A stretch of 64,000 nt of DNA. Origin: Duganella lactea (GTDB lineage Bacteria > Pseudomonadota > Gammaproteobacteria > Burkholderiales > Burkholderiaceae_D). The position numbers were made by a program, and so were the translations under genes. The stretch covers positions 434,001-498,000 of the forward strand of contig NZ_WWCP01000001.1 in assembly GCF_009857505.1 (NCBI RefSeq), written 5' to 3'. Under the pieces are notes generated by a model. That model was not told where the DNA came from. It was given only the letters and a program-made list of their open reading frames with translations, and made no database searches. Of this stretch, positions 15,954 to 23,534 are shown piece after piece (position 1 is the first letter of the stretch; the number at the start of each line of letters is the position of its first letter).

Positions 15954-16904
15954 TTAGTCTAAGCGGTATTGGGGCAGGTATTGAGCGATGAGGTCTGTGA
16001 GTAGGGCAGCTAGCACCGCATAGTGATGGCGATCTGATGTATCGAGGCCGTCGTGCTCCGACATCCATTTCCAATAAAGTGCAAAGGCGCGAGGATCCAG
16101 AGTGGTCATCTGGCTCATTGCCCCTTTTTTGTTAATCACGGTGGATTGAAAAATAGGGGCGCGGAGTAGCCAGCTTAAATTTTTGTCAGCGATGGCCCAA
16201 AAGTCGTTGTCATGTTCGCTTCGGGAGTGGCGATCGCTTGCTGAGCGTGTTTGTCGCAACAGCTTAACTTGGTAGCCATTAGAGTTCACCGCAGTATGGA
16301 ACTCCGTTGAATTCCGCAATTTGAAGGACTTATCGATTTTCGTCAATATGCTTAGGAGACCAGACGGGAGAAGGTCGCGTGGTGCCGTTAGAGTGAGCTG
16401 GGTACAGTCATTCCATATAACGCCAGTCTGACGTGCAGGCGATGCGTACTCGATACGGACACCGGCACCGGTCTCGTAGCAGAACAGCGCATTGGGATCG
16501 ACGACCACTATGTTGTCGCTGATTCCGGCTAGGTAGAAACCGTTGAGGACGTCAACAAGCATCGAATCCGCTCTGGCGATGTTCTGAGCGCGGTTAAGCC
16601 TAGCGTGGACTTGCATCTTCCGCCTGAGCGCTGCAAGACGTTCCAATACGATTGCCTTTCGGCGATGAAATTCCAGATGCACGGCCTCGGTCTTAGCAGA
16701 TCTTGGACCGAGACTTGTCTGTGAACCACGGGTGGATACCTGGATCAGATACTCACGCTTATTTTGAACGCGCCAGGCTAAACTCCCGGTCAGCTTTAGA
16801 GCTTCTTGCTCAGCTGCGCGGGTCGCAGCCAGTGCATCTCGCGCATTGATGTACTGGCGGCGTGAGTCGCCATCGAGGGGCACAAATTCGTATGAGTTGG
16901 CCAT
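15954..16904 (-). CDS. GSU2403-type nucleotidyltransferase-fold protein
   Basis: A 316-residue protein matching the GSU2403/NTP_transf_8 family: N-terminal helical region, the LNRAQNIARADSMLVDVLNGFYLAGI segment (about 108-133), VVVDPNALFCYETGAGVRIE (about 136-155), and a C-terminal DPRAFALYWKWMS helix ending in LIAQYLPQY. In typical relatives the strand after the AGVRIE motif carries acidic metal-binding residues (a TGDVDLLWD-like pattern). Here the corresponding stretch reads TGVIWNDC, so catalysis may be lost or altered. A fragment of a second copy is at 6207-6417. The upstream 150 bp are AT-rich and hold no gene. Confidence 0.7.
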   Translation of the reverse strand: MANSYEFVPLDGDSRRQYINARDALAATRAAEQEALKLTGSLAWRVQNKREYLIQVSTRGSQTSLGPRSAKTEAVHLEFHRRKAIVLERLAALRRKMQVHARLNRAQNIARADSMLVDVLNGFYLAGISDNIVVVDPNALFCYETGAGVRIEYASPARQTGVIWNDCTQLTLTAPRDLLPSGLLSILTKIDKSFKLRNSTEFHTAVNSNGYQVKLLRQTRSASDRHSRSEHDNDFWAIADKNLSWLLRAPIFQSTVINKKGAMSQMTTLDPRAFALYWKWMSEHDGLDTSDRHHYAVLAALLTDLIAQYLPQYRLD

Positions 16905-17054
16905 ACCGAATTTCCAAGGTAAGTGATTGATTTTATTTGATTTTCACAAAATTTCGCATTAGTTTAGATTTTTTTGTGAAAATCTTTAAAAATCATATAC
17001 TTAATTGGATATTCCGACTCAAGTAACGTACGCATTTACCGCCGTGAACTAGTT

Positions 17055-17246
17055 CTACTCGTAAGCGGACTTGTGGCTCATGATAAAGGCCCAGCCAGCG
17101 GCGATTCCTGTAGTCTCACCGTAAGACATTGGATAGCCATCCAGGCTGACTAGCCAGCCCTCAGCCGCCCGCAAAAAAGTCAGGCGCTGCGCTTTGATTA
17201 ACTGCTCGCACCACTCGACCATGTGAGCTTTTTCATGAGTATTCAT
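17055..17246 (-). CDS. hypothetical protein, 63 aa
   Basis: A short 63-residue frame reading MNTHEKAHMVEWCEQLIKAQ..., with a conserved-looking WLVSLDGYPMSYGETTGIAAGWAFI segment. It starts 41 bp after the cyanase stop on the same strand, with GGAAAGC in front, so it may be the last gene of the cyanate operon. I do not know a family for it. It might be a small accessory protein or a spurious frame; the compact spacing favours a real gene. Confidence 0.45.
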   Translation of the reverse strand: MNTHEKAHMVEWCEQLIKAQRLTFLRAAEGWLVSLDGYPMSYGETTGIAAGWAFIMSHKSAYE

Positions 17247-17287
17247 CGCAGCGCTTTCCGTAAGATGACAGACTGTGTTTCTGGAAT

Positions 17288-17758
17288 TTAGTACGGCTTA
17301 TTCGGCAAGAACTTGCCGTCCAGGGTGATGACGGCGCGGGAGCCGCCTTCTGGATCATCGACCTTCTTGATGTCCAGTTTGAAGTTGATGGCACTAATGA
17401 TGCCGTCGCCGAACTGCTCGTGAACTAGTGCCTTCAACGTGGTGCCATAGATTTGCACCATTTCGTAGAAGCGGTAAACGGTGGGGTCGGTTGGAACGCC
17501 GCCAGGGATGCTGCCGCGCAGAGGAATTGCTTGCAGCTGCTTTGCGTCTCCAGCGTCGAGGCCCAGCCGTTCAGCGACCAGTTCAGCCGCTTCCTTCGGC
17601 AAGGCGTGCTGTCCAAGCAGGGCTGCGGTGACATAGGCCACGCGCAGACCGGTGCCTTCCGCCAGTTGAGCGAAGCTCAGGTCCTTAATTGCCTTTGCGG
17701 CGATAGCGCGGGCAGTGAGTTCGATACGAGCGTCTTGAGTTACATTGCTTTGGATCAT
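17288..17758 (-). CDS. cynS: cyanate hydratase (cyanase)
   Basis: Catalyses bicarbonate-dependent breakdown of cyanate to ammonia and carbon dioxide. The product is 156 residues, the exact length of the Escherichia coli enzyme, and the three catalytic residues fall at the same numbers: Arg96 and Glu99 (YRFYEM) and Ser122 (GIISAINF). The N-terminal part is the XRE-like helical domain of the decamer. The gene follows cynT by 30 bp on the same strand and is presumably controlled by the divergent cynR. No cyanate transporter (cynX or cynABD) is present, so cyanate may come from urea or carbamoyl phosphate decay. Confidence 0.96.
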   Translation of the reverse strand: MIQSNVTQDARIELTARAIAAKAIKDLSFAQLAEGTGLRVAYVTAALLGQHALPKEAAELVAERLGLDAGDAKQLQAIPLRGSIPGGVPTDPTVYRFYEMVQIYGTTLKALVHEQFGDGIISAINFKLDIKKVDDPEGGSRAVITLDGKFLPNKPY

Positions 17759-17788
17759 GATCGGTTTCCTTTCAGGGGGACGGGGGAG

Positions 17789-18451
17789 TTAAGCTGCTTG
17801 CTGCTGCGGGTATGATTCGACAGCCACAGCGTCAGGGTGCTTGGCCAGATTTACGAAAGTATTGCGCTTGCCGTCTAGCGCGTTGATTTCGCCGGTCTCG
17901 ATGTCATACACCCAGCCGTGCAGGCTGACCTTGCCTTGTTCCAAGGCCAAAGCAACGGTCGGGTGGGTGCGGATGTTAGTCAATTGGGCCACCACATTGG
18001 CGTAGACCATTGAGCTGACCTTTGCTTCAGGCGTTTCATGCGTGTGCGCTTCGTTCACGACCTTTGCGGAGTCGGCATGACGCAGCCAGCTTGCCACTGC
18101 TGGCAAGTGGTCCAGGCATTTATGCTTGGCGATTGCCGTCATCGCACCGCAGTCGCTGTGTCCGCACACCACGATATCAGTCACATCGAGGACACCTACC
18201 GCGTATTCAACGCTGGCAGTCACGCCGCCTGGTTCCGAGCTGTACGACGGCACGATGTTGCCAGCGTTGCGGATCACGAATACGTCGCCTGGCTGCTGCT
18301 GCGTCATTAGTTCGGGGACGACCCGACTATCCGAGCAAGTGATGAACAGAGCGTTGGGATTTTGGCTGGTCGCCAGCTTTTTGAAGAGGTTCGACATTTC
18401 AGGGAAAACCTCTGCCTGGAACTTCATCGCGCCTTCGATAAACTGTTTCAT
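17789..18451 (-). CDS. cynT: beta-class carbonic anhydrase (cyanate operon)
   Basis: A 220-residue zinc enzyme that interconverts carbon dioxide and bicarbonate, keeping bicarbonate available for cyanase. Zinc ligands Cys39, His98 and Cys101 and the catalytic dyad Asp41-Arg43 are in the expected motifs (CSDSR and CGHSDCG). First gene of the cynTS pair, divergent from cynR with a 123-bp promoter region. The operon order T-S with divergent LysR regulator is the same as in enteric bacteria. Confidence 0.95.
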   Translation of the reverse strand: MKQFIEGAMKFQAEVFPEMSNLFKKLATSQNPNALFITCSDSRVVPELMTQQQPGDVFVIRNAGNIVPSYSSEPGGVTASVEYAVGVLDVTDIVVCGHSDCGAMTAIAKHKCLDHLPAVASWLRHADSAKVVNEAHTHETPEAKVSSMVYANVVAQLTNIRTHPTVALALEQGKVSLHGWVYDIETGEINALDGKRNTFVNLAKHPDAVAVESYPQQQAA

Positions 18452-18574
18452 TTAAGTCGCCTCACTGGTTTCGATGGAGTGATCTTCGGCTTTTTGGACT
18501 ATTACGTCCAAGACCGGTTTCGGATAGACTCAATAGGATTTACCAATACCTGGCACGACAATCGAACCATCAAA

Positions 18575-19456
18575 ATGCAACTTCGACATATCCGCTACCT
18601 ACTTGCTGTCGCTGAACACGGCAACTTCACTCGTGCCGCCGAGGCTCTTCATGTTTCGCAGCCGACGCTGTCGCAACAAATCATCCAGCTTGAAGAATCA
18701 CTCGGAGTAGCATTGCTTGATCGAAGTGGTCGTACAGTTAAAGTGACGGATGTAGGATGCGTGTACATTGAGCATGCACGAAAGGCACTCCTTGAACTGG
18801 CGTCAGGGCGACGAGCTATTTTGGATGTGCAAGACCTTGGGCGGGGCGAACTGCGGTTAGCGACGACGCCGACCTTCACCGCCTACTTGGTTGGCCCTCT
18901 GTTGGCTGCGTTTAATGCCAAGTATCCAGGTATCATAGTGCGGTTAAAGGAAATGTCCCTTGACACAATCGCTGCCGCCGTCGCAGCGGACGAAGTCGAC
19001 TTGGGTATCGCATTCAGTATTTCGCGGTCAGCCGATGACATTGAGTGCGAGCCTCTGCTGGTAGAACGACTGAGCGTGGTGGTGGGCAGCAACCATCGCT
19101 TTGCTTCACGCAAGCGCAGTATCACGCCTCAAATGCTGGCCACAGAGAGGCTTGGTGTATTGAGTCCTGATTTTGCAACTCGCGACCACGTTGATGACTA
19201 TTTGAGATTGCATGCGGTTGCTCCCGCCATCGCGATTGAAGCAAACACAATCAGCGCTTTAATCGAAGTGATCAAGCATAGTAGCTTGGTAACCATTCTT
19301 CCCGAAGCGATCGGAAGGCAGCATGCTGGCCTATGCAATATCTCGATATCGCCAGCACCAAAATCTCGAACGGCAGCATTGCTTCGCCGTCGAGATGCGT
19401 ACCAGTCAGCTGCTGCAATGGCCTTTGCGAAATTGTGCAAAGAAACTTGTGAATGA
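18575..19456 (+). CDS. cynR: LysR-family regulator of the cyanate operon
   Basis: A 293-residue LysR-type activator: winged HTH at 1-60 (LRHIRYLLAVAEHGNFTRAAEALHVSQPTLSQQI) and a two-lobe effector domain from about 90. Start at ATG 18575 is the canonical LysR beginning; the frame is open back to 18362 but that part overlaps cynT on the other strand. It is divergent from cynT, the arrangement in which CynR activates cynTS in response to cyanate. Function is assigned from context plus the family; related subfamily members regulate other targets. Confidence 0.88.
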   Translation: MQLRHIRYLLAVAEHGNFTRAAEALHVSQPTLSQQIIQLEESLGVALLDRSGRTVKVTDVGCVYIEHARKALLELASGRRAILDVQDLGRGELRLATTPTFTAYLVGPLLAAFNAKYPGIIVRLKEMSLDTIAAAVAADEVDLGIAFSISRSADDIECEPLLVERLSVVVGSNHRFASRKRSITPQMLATERLGVLSPDFATRDHVDDYLRLHAVAPAIAIEANTISALIEVIKHSSLVTILPEAIGRQHAGLCNISISPAPKSRTAALLRRRDAYQSAAAMAFAKLCKETCE

Positions 19457-19465
19457 TTGTGTGTA

Positions 19466-20098
19466 CTAGCTCAGACCAATTTTCAAGCTGTTGTTGAGCA
19501 CCCGCTCCAAGTCATCCCGAAATTCTTCAGCGTTTGTGTACAGACCGGCATCTTGGAAGTGATGCTGACCGTCATAGCGAGGTCCTTTAATGATAGGTCC
19601 GCCTAAGCCACCAGATGCAAAACTTCTAATGAATATTTGGGAGTCCTTGCCTTCTACATGTTCGATGAGCTTGTTTCTGACGTCCCGAACTCCTTTACAT
19701 TCGAACCCTGAAAGACCAAGAACTCCTGCCTTGGGGTTTTGCAGAATTTGGCGCGTACGAAAGGCAAAGTAGTAGAAGGTTTCTGTGAACAATTGCAGCT
19801 CGAAGGACGCCTTCGACATTTCCTGCTTTTCGTCCTCAGTAATATCTATGTTAATGGCGGCCATTGAAGGTTCTCGACATTGTTCGACCGCAGCCTTCTG
19901 CTCAGCTTCATAGGACTCCATGAATTTTCGGCGTGGTAAACCTACCAAGTGTTCCAGCTCTCGCGCTCGTTCTACGATGTAGTCCAACTGCTGCAAGCGT
20001 TCGCGAACCTCCATTGCGAGATCACGGTTAAAGCCGGGCTGCTCGGCATCCATTTTGCGGTAATACTCATCAAATAATGCAATTGTTCCTTTAAACAT
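19466..20098 (-). CDS. hypothetical protein, 210 aa
   Basis: A 210-residue, mostly helical cytosolic protein, with a charged N-terminal half that may form a coiled coil (about 20-75) and a segment GVRDVRNKLIEHVEG (about 130-150). The RNKLIEH pattern is reminiscent of HEPN-like or RiboL-PSP-like helical proteins, but no full RxxxxH motif context is clear. It ends 10 bp from cynR on the opposite strand. The family is not recognised; the frame and codon use look genuine. Confidence 0.55.
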   Translation of the reverse strand: MFKGTIALFDEYYRKMDAEQPGFNRDLAMEVRERLQQLDYIVERARELEHLVGLPRRKFMESYEAEQKAAVEQCREPSMAAINIDITEDEKQEMSKASFELQLFTETFYYFAFRTRQILQNPKAGVLGLSGFECKGVRDVRNKLIEHVEGKDSQIFIRSFASGGLGGPIIKGPRYDGQHHFQDAGLYTNAEEFRDDLERVLNNSLKIGLS

Positions 20099-20280
20099 TG
20101 CGGATCACCATCTTTCATTATTGGGGCTTTAGTGAGCCAGGAAAGCATGTACCGTCCCTAGTCCACTGCTTTCCCTTGGAGGCTTGGTTCTTCTAACAGT
20201 TTCTAATAGATGAAGTTAGAGCTAGTGCAATATGGAAGGTGCGAGCGCGCCATCGGTTTTTCCTGCAACGGGTGATTCGA

Positions 20281-20526
20281 TCATTTACTTCCATCCTTAA
20301 TCTCCTGAACCACAGAGCAAATCCTTACTGCGTGGGCAATTTTACCTCCGTCGATTTCTAATTGGCATTTTCCCAGCTGACTGGCGCTAAATCGCCCTTT
20401 GTGTAGAGCTATTGCGTCGGCGAGCTGCTGAGCATCAATGTCGCATCGCTCACACTCCATCAAAAGTATCAAGGCCATCCTGTTCTGATGGCATAGATAC
20501 CGTTCGTCCCGAAAAAAAGCTTGCAA
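20281..20526 (-). CDS. hypothetical protein, 81 aa
   Basis: A small 81-residue frame with four cysteines (RYLCHQ, ECERCDI, KCQ, RICSV). A CxxC pair lies near residue 25-28. It is divergent from the NTF2-like gene and shares its promoter region, where a large inverted repeat sits. The start is a TTG or later ATG, with no strong ribosome binding site. The 182 bp downstream, to 20099, contain no gene I can see. It may be real but is unassigned. Confidence 0.4.
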   Translation of the reverse strand: MQAFFRDERYLCHQNRMALILLMECERCDIDAQQLADAIALHKGRFSASQLGKCQLEIDGGKIAHAVRICSVVQEIKDGSK

Positions 20527-20552
20527 AAGGAAATTAAGCGGCCTATAGTCTC

Positions 20553-20587
20553 TGTACTGATCGGTACATTGTGTTCCGATCAGTACA
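20553..20587. promoter_or_regulatory. 12-bp perfect inverted repeat, TetR operator candidate
   Basis: TGTACTGATCGG (20553-20564) and CCGATCAGTACA (20576-20587) are perfect reverse complements separated by 11 bp. They lie immediately before the AAGGAG site of the NTF2-like gene. The TetR-type gene is second in the same transcript, so autogenous repression through this site is the simplest reading. Confidence 0.7.
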
Positions 20588-20603
20588 AAAAAGGAGAAAT
20601 AAC

Positions 20604-21074
20604 ATGTCTATCCGTCCACCACTGCCACCTTTTACCCGTGAAACCGCAATCGAAAAAGTCCGCCTGGCCGAGAACGGCTGGAACACCCGTGACCCCGAAA
20701 AAGTCGCACTCGCTTATACCGAAAATAGCTGGTGGCGCAATCGTGCCGAGTTCGTTCAAGGCCGCGAAGCCCTCACCGCGCTGCTGAAGCGCAAGTGGAC
20801 CCGTGAGTTGGACTACCGGCTGATTAAAGAGCTGTGGGCCTTTGACGGTGCGCGCATCGCCGTGCGCTTCGCTTACGAATATCATGACGACTCCGGCCAG
20901 TGGTATCGTGCGTACGGCAATGAAAACTGGGAATTCGACGAGAACGGCCTGATGCATCATCGCCACGCTTGCATCAACGAGCATCCGATCAAGCCTGAAG
21001 AGCGCAAGTTCCTGTGGGACAATAGCGGCCCACGCCCAGCCGATTATCCTGAGCTGAGCAGTTTCGGTTTTTAA
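20604..21074 (+). CDS. NTF2/SnoaL-like protein (DUF1348)
   Basis: A 156-residue cone-shaped NTF2-fold protein of the DUF1348 group. It shows the [29 protein letters not shown] opening (about 20-48), a [16 protein letters not shown] motif and a [18 protein letters not shown] strand, all typical. The family is conserved but without a firm activity; it is probably an enzyme or small-molecule binder. ATG 20604 follows AAGGAGAAATAAC. It precedes the TetR-type regulator by 9 bp, and a strong inverted repeat overlaps the promoter. Confidence 0.88.
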   Translation: MSIRPPLPPFTRETAIEKVRLAENGWNTRDPEKVALAYTENSWWRNRAEFVQGREALTALLKRKWTRELDYRLIKELWAFDGARIAVRFAYEYHDDSGQWYRAYGNENWEFDENGLMHHRHACINEHPIKPEERKFLWDNSGPRPADYPELSSFGF

Positions 21075-21083
21075 GGAAAATGA

Positions 21084-21644
21084 ATGGCTAGAGTAATTGC
21101 TGAACGGGAGGATGTGATCCCGATGCTAGGAGAAATATTCCGAACCTATGGTTTCGAGGGGGCGAGCTTGGCTCGCATCAGCGAAGGCACCAAATTAGGC
21201 AAGGGCAGCATCTATCACTTCTTCCCAGGCGGCAAAGAGGAAATGGCTGAGGCCGTGCTGGCCCAGGTAGATGAGTGGTTCAAACACCATGTTTTTGAAC
21301 CGCTGGTTGAGCGTGCGGATGCCGTAGAAGGTATCAGAGCAATGTTCGACGACGTGGGCCGCTACTTCCTCTCGGGTCGTCGCGTCTGCTTGGTCGGCGT
21401 CTTCGCGCTTGGTAGCGAGCGTGACCGCTTTGCAGATCGCGTCCGTGATTACTTTGCGGCCTGGATTGAGGCACTTGCAGCCGCCTTGGTGCGGACTGGG
21501 CGCGGAGAGCAAGAAGCCAATGCACTTGCTAAGGAAGTTGTAGGTGGTATTCAAGGTGCCTTGGTTTTAGCCAGGGCGTTAGACCAAACAGAAGTTTTTA
21601 CTGATACGTTGAGTAGCCTTCGAGATCGCCTGTTGGCTGTTTAG
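21084..21644 (+). CDS. TetR-family regulator (YxaF/LmrA-like)
   Basis: A 186-residue TetR-type repressor with HTH at about 5-52 (EIFRTYGFEGASLARISEGTKLGKGSIYHFFPGGKEEM), where the PGGKEEM loop is characteristic of the LmrA/YxaF-like subgroup. A ligand domain follows. It is co-transcribed with the NTF2-like gene 9 bp upstream, and the 35-bp inverted repeat before that gene is the probable operator. The inducer is unknown. Confidence 0.88.
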   Translation: MARVIAEREDVIPMLGEIFRTYGFEGASLARISEGTKLGKGSIYHFFPGGKEEMAEAVLAQVDEWFKHHVFEPLVERADAVEGIRAMFDDVGRYFLSGRRVCLVGVFALGSERDRFADRVRDYFAAWIEALAAALVRTGRGEQEANALAKEVVGGIQGALVLARALDQTEVFTDTLSSLRDRLLAV

Positions 21645-21726
21645 TCCAGCAGCAAATGCGTGACAGCAAACTAAGCATCAGCTGCCATTTTCTTTCGCTG
21701 ACTACTCGATCTTTGAAAGGACTGAG

Positions 21727-21900
21727 ATGACCAATAAGCCCAATACGCCGCCGCCGGACAAAAAGCCCGCCAACGCCGAACCTCCGCTCAAAGGCCAAGA
21801 CCACGACGACATCGCACTCGACGAAGCGCTGAGAGAGAGCTTCCCGTCAAGCGATCCAATCGCCATCAGCATCGAACCGCTCGCCGATAAACCACATTAG
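21727..21900 (+). CDS. small conserved protein with SFPSSDPIAI motif, 57 aa
   Basis: A 57-residue protein with a proline/lysine-rich, probably disordered N-terminal half and the C-terminal sequence DEALRESFPSSDPIAIS. Short proteins ending in an E/D-rich helix followed by SFPASDP are widespread in proteobacteria and are usually annotated as hypothetical; their function is unknown to me. A GAAAGGACTGAG site precedes the ATG. It follows the TetR-type gene by 82 bp in the same direction and could be a third member of that unit. Confidence 0.75.
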   Translation: MTNKPNTPPPDKKPANAEPPLKGQDHDDIALDEALRESFPSSDPIAISIEPLADKPH

Positions 21901-21916
21901 TGTAGTGCCTCATCCC

Positions 21917-22150
21917 CTAGTAACACTCAAGCGCCTTTCGCAGTATAGCGAGAGAGTTCTTCCAAGCGGCCAAATCTCCATTTGCCTCCACTAGCTGTTG
22001 GAGGCTTTGATCGTTTGCCTTGACGATATCCGGGAATGATTGCAACTCGTCTGCGCTTATGGATGTTGAGAAGATCGTATACGAGTCCTTCTGCCTGTTC
22101 ACTTGTGGTGCCTCGTCAGATCGGCCCGCAAGCTCGCGTTCTTCAGTCAA
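21917..22150 (-). CDS. hypothetical protein, 77 aa
   Basis: A 77-residue hydrophilic frame (SDEAPQVNRQKDSYTIFSTSISADELQSFPDIVKANDQ...). No signal peptide or membrane segment and no family recognised. It lies at the end of a group of three minus-strand small genes (with 22188-22466 and 22463-22966), so it may be the last gene of that unit. The true start may differ, since the ribosome binding site is not evident. Confidence 0.4.
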   Translation of the reverse strand: MTEERELAGRSDEAPQVNRQKDSYTIFSTSISADELQSFPDIVKANDQSLQQLVEANGDLAAWKNSLAILRKALECY

Positions 22151-22187
22151 GTGGTTGGTCCTCTCTCAGTGTCTTTAATGAGATCAA

Positions 22188-22466
22188 TCAATCCTCGGAT
22201 TGCTCAAGTAGTCGTAGACGTTGATAGATGGCGATCTTCTGACCGTTAAGGGGCGCACGGCTGGCATCCTCGTGCCAATCCAACATTACGACCTCTGACA
22301 CGGTCACCCCCTTACTCCATAGCAGGTCAGCTAGACAGACGGCGTCCTTATGCGACAGGCGCACATTGCCTGGAAGCTCGGCAACCAGTTCGTCATCATT
22401 AAGAAAAATTTTCGCATTCACAGGAAAATCCATTGAGCTTGGTGCCAAATAATACGTGGAAGTCAT
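22188..22466 (-). CDS. hypothetical protein, 92 aa
   Basis: A 92-residue acidic protein of unknown family. Predicted alternating strands and a helix (LSHKDAVCLADLLWSKG) suggest a small globular domain. Its ATG overlaps the stop of the upstream 167-residue gene by 4 bp, an operon-type overlap that argues that both are real and co-translated. Nothing in the neighbourhood indicates a role. Confidence 0.5.
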   Translation of the reverse strand: MTSTYYLAPSSMDFPVNAKIFLNDDELVAELPGNVRLSHKDAVCLADLLWSKGVTVSEVVMLDWHEDASRAPLNGQKIAIYQRLRLLEQSED

Positions 22467-22966
22467 GGTCGGCTGGCCGTGATGGACAAGGAGCAGGTGT
22501 TGGTTACATCCAGCTTAGCGCATGCAGCTGGTCTGCGAATCGGTAGCCAATCTTCACACACCTCGATCGCAAGGGCGTAGCGTTCTCTCTGAACATCCAT
22601 AGGCGCGTCAAATGAGCCTAAAGTCAGCTGCCGAACCCTCTTGATGACCTCTTGGATCGTCATTTCGTAGATCTGCGTGGGATCGCTCGGATCGGTCACT
22701 ACGGGACGGCTGACCATCAAATGCTGGCGTTGGCAAATCTCCCAGCGCCCTTCATCATCTTCACGCCATATGCAATAAACGCCGTTTCTAACGCCTTCCC
22801 AGCAATGGTCTTCCCCTAATTCTGGCGTCGATACAAACATGACTTTCCCGCCAGAGTAAGTTTGGACTAAGTCCGCCCAGGCCAGCTTCGCTTCGTCCAT
22901 TACGCAATCATCAGTGTCGATAAGAAAGTGTGCATTGAACTCATAGCCAGCGCAAGGCGAACTCAT
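22463..22966 (-). CDS. hypothetical protein, 167 aa
   Basis: A 167-residue protein rich in Trp, Asp and Cys. It starts with AHFLIDTDDCVMDEAKLAWADLVQTY and has a middle WEGVRNGVYCIWREDDEGRWEIC strand pair. No known domain is recognised and no export signal is seen. It is the first gene of a small minus-strand group and is translationally coupled to the 92-residue gene by a 4-bp overlap. Confidence 0.5.
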   Translation of the reverse strand: MSSPCAGYEFNAHFLIDTDDCVMDEAKLAWADLVQTYSGGKVMFVSTPELGEDHCWEGVRNGVYCIWREDDEGRWEICQRQHLMVSRPVVTDPSDPTQIYEMTIQEVIKRVRQLTLGSFDAPMDVQRERYALAIEVCEDWLPIRRPAACAKLDVTNTCSLSITASRP

Positions 22967-22976
22967 GGGAATGCTA

Positions 22977-23177
22977 TTAGGAGTTGTTCAGGCGGAACAC
23001 CCCACATTTTTCGCCCATTCGGTACGTACAGTTCGACCCATTGGAGCATTCATACTCGTGCTGGGTAAAAACTTGGTCGCTACCGATACCTGCGTCGATT
23101 CGGAACGTTTGACGGGTGACCGTGATGCGCTTCTGTGCCGTTGCGCAATGATGGTTCGAGGTCTTGAACTGATTCAT
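22977..23177 (-). CDS. small cysteine-containing hypothetical protein, 66 aa
   Basis: A 66-residue frame from ATG 23177 (an in-frame ATG at 23213 gives 78). It contains five cysteines arranged as HHC, YECSNGSNC and KCGVF, which could bind a metal or form disulfides. A strong AAGGAG sits just one base before ATG 23177, which is too close for ideal initiation and leaves the start unsettled. Family unknown. The plus-strand stretch up to 23534 holds no supported gene. Confidence 0.4.
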   Translation of the reverse strand: MNQFKTSNHHCATAQKRITVTRQTFRIDAGIGSDQVFTQHEYECSNGSNCTYRMGEKCGVFRLNNS

Positions 23178-23534
23178 ACATGCTCCTTGATAAAACAAGA
23201 AGCATGGCGTCACGACTACGCCGTTAGCAAATGCTGTCGTCTGTATGACGCTGAGACTTCGTCATTGTATAGTTAATAATGTTTTGGCGACATTGTAAGG
23301 CTGGCCAAGTCTGACCCGTCGATACCCGAAGTCATTTTTCCAATGCTGGTGGCCGCAGGGCAGCTGGCCTCGAAATTCGCTATGAGATCTCCTATGCTGA
23401 TCTCGCGGCCTGCTTCGATTACCTCGGCTTGGTCTCCCGCGAAAACGCTTAGCATTCGTTTTATGTTGCCGCAAAATTCATGCTACATTGCCACATGGCA
23501 ACCCCCCTCCTGTGCTTACTTCAATAGGACTACG

